Shown here one piece after another: positions 7,277-11,250 of a DNA stretch of 11,250 nt. How positions within the stretch are numbered: the stretch's first letter is position 1; every line of letters begins with the position of its first letter. The notes under the pieces were generated by a model, which did no database searches, was not told the DNA's origin, and worked only from the letters and a program-made list of their open reading frames with translations. Source of the DNA: Chitinophagaceae bacterium (GTDB lineage Bacteria > Bacteroidota > Bacteroidia > Chitinophagales > Chitinophagaceae); NCBI GenBank assembly GCA_947378615.1, contig CANCKV010000048.1, forward strand, positions 1 to 11,250, read 5' to 3'. The position numbers and the translations under genes were made by a program.

Positions 7277-10200
7277 ATGAAAATATTGCAACTCTACATT
7301 TGTTTTGTTTTAATTCTTTTTTGTTCAATGAACACAAAAGCGCAGAATATTTCTACTATCGCAGGTAATGGCGTTGCAGGCAATAAAGGGGATGGAGGGG
7401 CTGCTGTATCTGCACAACTCTCTTTTCCGGCAGAAGTAGCTGTAGATGCGTATGGGAACAAGTTTATCGCAGATACTTGGAATAATAAAATCAGGAAAGT
7501 CAATAGAAATGGCATAATCAGCACTTTCGCAGGTATAGGAACCGAAGGGTATAGTGGTGATGGCGGACTCGCAACGCTAGCACAACTAAATGGGCCAAAT
7601 TCAGTAGCAGTTGATGCGATTGGTAATGTTTATATTTCTGATGGAAATAATTTTTGTATCAGAAAGGTAGATGTTAATGGGAAAATAACTACTGTGGCAG
7701 GAAGTGGTACCCTTGGTTTAGGAGACGGTGGCCCTGCAACAGCTGCACAATTAGCTTCTCCTAATTCCATAAGGGTCGATTCAATAGGGAATTTATACAT
7801 TGCTGATTGGTCTGATCAGAGAATTAGAAAAGTGGATATTTATGGGATAATCAATACAATTGCGGGCAATGGTACTGCCGGGTTTAGTGGTGATGGTGGA
7901 TTGGCAACATCTGCCCAAATAAACTTTCCCGCATGTATCAGTTTAGATAAGAATGGCAATATATTTTTCTCTGATTATCAAAATTCTAGAATAAGGAAAA
8001 TTGATAAAAATGGATTGATGAGTACTGTTGCCGGTGATGGGACACTCTCTTATACTGGCGATGGAGGATTGGCAATAAATGCAGGTTTAAATTCTCCTTA
8101 TGGAATAGCAACGGATGCAAAAGGAAATATTTATTTTAGTGATGAACTAAATTATTGTGTCAGAAAAATAGATCTAGCTTCTGCAAAGATATCTACGGTT
8201 GTTGGTAATGGAAATTATGATTTTGGCGGCGACGGTGGCTTGGCAACGAATGCCATGTTAGGGAGTACTTATGGATTAGCATTTGATGTTGCAGGGAATC
8301 TCTATATTGCCGATCATGACAATAATAGAATTAGGAAGGTTACCTATTCCACACCTTTGGCTATAAATTCTTTCAATCCCCCTACAGCCTCAAGTGGAAC
8401 AACCGTGACAATCAATGGAAAAGGGTTTACAGGTTCAATTTCAGTTGGATTTGGGGGTATTGCTGCCACCTCCTTCTCTGTATTGAATGATAGTACAATG
8501 ACTGCCGTAGTTGCGAATGGGGCTTCGGGGAGTATTAATATTGCCAATATTGATAGCACTAAGAATAAAGCAGGTTTCAACTATTGTATTCTTGTTACGC
8601 CAACAATAAATATTACCCCCTCTTTAACTTCTTTATGTCAAGGTGGTGCCGTAAGCTTTACTGCTTTACCAATGAATGGGGGATCACAGCCGATTTATCA
8701 ATGGACTGCAAATGGAGCAAATATTGTAGGAGCAAATACAGCCACTTATAGCTACATCCCTTCTAATGGGGATATCATTTCTTGTGTTTTAACAGCAAAT
8801 AATATCTGCCAAACTTCTGCCACAGCAACTGCAGTTGGGGTAAGCCTCACGGTTACCCAAAATGTTACCCCTACAATTAGTATTTCTGCGAGTGCCAATA
8901 ATATTTGTAATGGTTCAAAGGTGACAATTACCGCTACTCAATCAAATGGTGGGGTGAGTCCAAACTATAACTTTTTAGTAAATGGTACAAGTGTTCAAAA
9001 CGGCAGCAGTAACTCATATAGTAGCAATACATTTACTGATGGTGATAGAGTCATTTGTATTTTGACTGCTAATAATACTTGCCAAACTTCAGCAACTGCA
9101 AATTCTAATGAGCTATCTATTGCTGTAAGTCAATATGTAACACCAAGTATATCTATTTCTTCGAGTGAAAGTACTGTTTGTAGTGGATCGAATGTAATCA
9201 TTACGGCTTTGCCTATCAATCAGGGGGGAAGTCCAAACTATAACTTCTTAGTAAACGGTACAAGTGTACAAAATGGAATTAGTAGCACTTATTCTAGTAA
9301 TTCTTTTTTAGAAGGGGATAATATATCCTGCATTTTAACTGCCAATAATGCTTGTCAAAACATCTCATCGACTAATAGTAATGTAATAACAGCACATATT
9401 ATACATCCTTCTTCCTCTTCTACCGATGCCACTGTTTGTTACAATGCAGTTCCTTATGTTTGGAATGGGCAGCAATATGGAGTAACAGGAAGTTATTTAA
9501 TTCATCTCACAAATGCAGCAGGTTGTGATAGTGCAGCTACTTTAAATTTGAATGTCATCTATTGTGCACCAACCTGTGTTTGGAATGGTGCTAATTCTTC
9601 GAATTGGGGGGATGCTTCAAATTGGGGTAATAAATTATTGCCAACCTCAACAAGCAATGTGGTTATTCCATCTTTAGCACTCAGACAACCGGTATTAAAT
9701 AACACAGTACAGATAGCAAATTTAAGTTTAAACGGTTCTTTGTCGTTAAATGGAAATGAATTGACAATTGATGGTACAATAAGTGGTGGTGGAATAATTA
9801 AATCAACCGCCACTTCTATATTAAATAAGAACGGGAAATCAGATACATTAAATTTCGATCCGTTGGCAAATTCAATTGGAATAGTAAGATTGAATGGCGG
9901 TACGGTGACTTTAGGTAATGCACTTGATATTGTAACAGCTTTGGAAGGTGTCTCAGGTAGCATTTTAAATACCGACAACTATTTAACGCTAAAATCTACC
10001 GTTAGTGGTACCGCCTATACTAACAATTTATCTGGAGTAACTGTTAATGGCAAAGTGAACATTGAGCGATATATTCCTCAGGGATATGCTGCTTTCAGAG
10101 ATTTAGGGGTTTGTGTTGCAATTACTGAGTCTATCGCTCAGTCGTGGGGACAATCTCTGTCTAATTATTCCAATTACTCGTTCAATGCTACTTCAAATCC

Positions 10201-11250
10201 TTCTTGGTATAGTATTCCAAGCTCGACTATTCTTCAGCCATATAAAGGCTACAGAACACTTATCACAGGATATAAAAATCCTGTTGTTCCAACTAAACCT
10301 ACTAGTCTAATGAATAGTGAAGTGACACTACATTATTCTGGAACACTTTTGATAGGCAATCAAAACATTCCATTGACTTCAGGCGTCAATAAGTTTTCCT
10401 TTATTTCTAATCCTTACCCTTCACAGGTGGACTTTTCCAAACTGTCGATGTCGGGTATCTATCAAGGATATTGGTATTTGTCTCCCACTTTGATAGATAG
10501 CAATTATGAAAATTATAATTATTATGGCATCAATGTGGGGGTCAGTAATATTTATGCATCGAGTGCAGGGCAATTCCTGCAACCTAGTCAGGGATTCTTT
10601 GTTTGCAGTAATAGCAATGCTCCCTCTTTAGTATTTACTGAAAGTGCTAAGGATAATAGCAATTCTCAACCATCAATTTTTGGCACATCGAACACACTAA
10701 ATAGGATTGCGGTAGGATTGTTTATGAATGAAAAGAACCTCGACGGTGCTGTGGTGGTATTTAATAATAATTTTTCGAATAGTATTGATAAAGAAGATGG
10801 TTTGAAAATCATCAATCAAGGGGAGAATCTAACTTTCAAGGTCTCAAATACAGATCTATGTGCAAATGCAATGAGTTTGCCTACTACGAATGATGTAATG
10901 CCCATACATTTATTTCAATTGCAATCGAATAAATCGTATAAACTACGTTTGGATGTATCTCAATTTCAAGTTAATGGATTGAATGCGTTTCTGAAAGACA
11001 ATAAAACAAATAATAGAATACCATTAATTGGTGACAGCACTCTTATTACTTTTTTGACTACTACGAGTGTAGATACCTCTTTCGCAAATCGGTATAGCAT
11101 TGTCTTTTCTCCTTCAATCTTGCCTATTTCTGCTATTAATATTGCTGCAACTCAACTCAATGGGAATCAGGTGTTAATTAATTGGTCGGTAGTAGGAGAG
11201 GAGAAGCCCACTAATTTTATTGTAGAACGCTCTGCAAATGGTATTGATTT
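7277..11250 (+). CDS. Giant secreted NHL-repeat / Ig-like multidomain surface protein (3' end outside window)
   Basis: One uninterrupted frame of at least 1,324 codons runs from ATG 7277 past the window edge. Residues 1-22 form a signal peptide (hydrophobic core LYICFVLILF, probable cut after TKA). Residues 25-355 hold six NHL repeats of about 56 residues, each with versions of AGNG, GDGGLAT, NVYIAD and IRKV, predicted to form one six-bladed propeller. An IPT/TIG domain follows (about 358-437; PTASSGTTVTINGKGF). Three Ig/PKD-like repeats of 90-91 residues span about 441-710. Next come a Bacteroidota repeat module with AGCDSAATLNL (about 712-763), a WNG/NWGDASNW module (767-800), a beta-rich stretch with VNGKVNIERYIP, a segment with FISNPYPSQVDFS, and near the edge an INWSVVGEEKPTNFIVERSANG block that usually precedes a C-terminal sorting domain. 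A cell-surface or secreted adhesin-like role is inferred. The gene starts 4 nt after the small membrane protein and is a candidate client of the adjacent exosortase. Confidence 0.9.
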   Translation, partial: MKILQLYICFVLILFCSMNTKAQNISTIAGNGVAGNKGDGGAAVSAQLSFPAEVAVDAYGNKFIADTWNNKIRKVNRNGIISTFAGIGTEGYSGDGGLATLAQLNGPNSVAVDAIGNVYISDGNNFCIRKVDVNGKITTVAGSGTLGLGDGGPATAAQLASPNSIRVDSIGNLYIADWSDQRIRKVDIYGIINTIAGNGTAGFSGDGGLATSAQINFPACISLDKNGNIFFSDYQNSRIRKIDKNGLMSTVAGDGTLSYTGDGGLAINAGLNSPYGIATDAKGNIYFSDELNYCVRKIDLASAKISTVVGNGNYDFGGDGGLATNAMLGSTYGLAFDVAGNLYIADHDNNRIRKVTYSTPLAINSFNPPTASSGTTVTINGKGFTGSISVGFGGIAATSFSVLNDSTMTAVVANGASGSINIANIDSTKNKAGFNYCILVTPTINITPSLTSLCQGGAVSFTALPMNGGSQPIYQWTANGANIVGANTATYSYIPSNGDIISCVLTANNICQTSATATAVGVSLTVTQNVTPTISISASANNICNGSKVTITATQSNGGVSPNYNFLVNGTSVQNGSSNSYSSNTFTDGDRVICILTANNTCQTSATANSNELSIAVSQYVTPSISISSSESTVCSGSNVIITALPINQGGSPNYNFLVNGTSVQNGISSTYSSNSFLEGDNISCILTANNACQNISSTNSNVITAHIIHPSSSSTDATVCYNAVPYVWNGQQYGVTGSYLIHLTNAAGCDSAATLNLNVIYCAPTCVWNGANSSNWGDASNWGNKLLPTSTSNVVIPSLALRQPVLNNTVQIANLSLNGSLSLNGNELTIDGTISGGGIIKSTATSILNKNGKSDTLNFDPLANSIGIVRLNGGTVTLGNALDIVTALEGVSGSILNTDNYLTLKSTVSGTAYTNNLSGVTVNGKVNIERYIPQGYAAFRDLGVCVAITESIAQSWGQSLSNYSNYSFNATSNPSWYSIPSSTILQPYKGYRTLITGYKNPVVPTKPTSLMNSEVTLHYSGTLLIGNQNIPLTSGVNKFSFISNPYPSQVDFSKLSMSGIYQGYWYLSPTLIDSNYENYNYYGINVGVSNIYASSAGQFLQPSQGFFVCSNSNAPSLVFTESAKDNSNSQPSIFGTSNTLNRIAVGLFMNEKNLDGAVVVFNNNFSNSIDKEDGLKIINQGENLTFKVSNTDLCANAMSLPTTNDVMPIHLFQLQSNKSYKLRLDVSQFQVNGLNAFLKDNKTNNRIPLIGDSTLITFLTTTSVDTSFANRYSIVFSPSILPISAINIAATQLNGNQVLINWSVVGEEKPTNFIVERSANGID
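7349..8341 (+). repeat. Six tandem NHL repeats (propeller-coding)
   Basis: Six units of 51-57 codons begin at residues 25, 81, 137, 192, 248 and 305 of the large secreted protein. Each starts with an ISTxAGxG-like strand, continues with a glycine-rich GDGG turn followed by a LATxAQL segment and an asparagine/proline turn, and ends with a NxYIADxxNxxIRKV strand. The number matches a closed six-bladed beta-propeller. The DNA of the units has diverged, so this is an old array. Confidence 0.88.
8597..9403 (+). repeat. Three tandem Ig/PKD-like repeats
   Basis: Units start at 8597, 8867 and 9140, spaced 270 and 273 nt (90 and 91 codons). Each opens with VTPTINI/VTPTISI/VTPSISI, has a cysteine shortly after (LCQGG, ICNGS, VCSGS) and a second cysteine in a shared SCVLTANNICQ / ICILTANNTCQ / SCILTANNACQ motif. 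Units two and three are the closest pair: the 47-nt blocks at 8957-9003 and 9230-9276 differ at four sites, all synonymous. Confidence 0.85.

Noticed and set aside
7349..9403. CRISPR-like array suggested by regular spacing
   Set aside because: The periods (about 168 and 273 nt) are multiples of three inside an open coding frame and encode NHL and Ig-like domains.
9559..9978. 139-codon open frame on the - strand inside the giant secreted-protein gene
   Set aside because: It lies opposite a continuous, well-supported coding frame; low-complexity Asn/Thr/Gly codons on one strand readily leave the other strand free of stops.

Overview
The window is AT-rich DNA from a member of the Bacteroidota, most likely Chitinophagaceae or a close relative (inference). 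The evidence is a Bacteroidota-style FtsZ with a long linker, a TAnnTTTG-type promoter with no Shine-Dalgarno sites, a Bacteroidota-type exosortase, and a very large secreted protein built from modules typical of that phylum. All recognised genes lie on the + strand, and no RNA genes, IS elements or CRISPR arrays were seen.

Positions 1-1350 hold the 3' part of ftsZ, entered in its T7 loop, closed by a strong hairpin terminator. Positions 1422-2906 hold a tight two-gene unit: the ribosome-rescue hydrolase ArfB, and a di-heme cytochrome c peroxidase/MauG-like protein whose GTG start directly abuts the arfB stop. Positions 3084-5907 hold two surface-glycan genes: a MOP-family polysaccharide flippase, probably starting at TTG 3144 behind a TATCTTTG promoter element, and an acyltransferase-3 membrane O-acyltransferase. 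Positions 5908-6305 are a gene-poor AT-rich gap.

Positions 6306-11250 form the most interesting block: an exosortase-family transpeptidase with its Cys/Arg/His triad, a small four-helix membrane protein overlapping it by 20 nt, and, 4 nt later, a secreted protein of at least 1,324 residues that runs off the window. The large protein has a signal peptide, six NHL repeats (one predicted propeller), an IPT/TIG domain, three tandem Ig-like repeats and further Bacteroidota surface-protein modules. The spacing suggests one transcript, so the membrane pair may process, anchor or help export the giant protein, possibly with glycan attachment linked to the flippase and acyltransferase upstream. That link is inferred from gene order only. 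The C-terminus, which would show an exosortase or type IX sorting signal, lies beyond the window.
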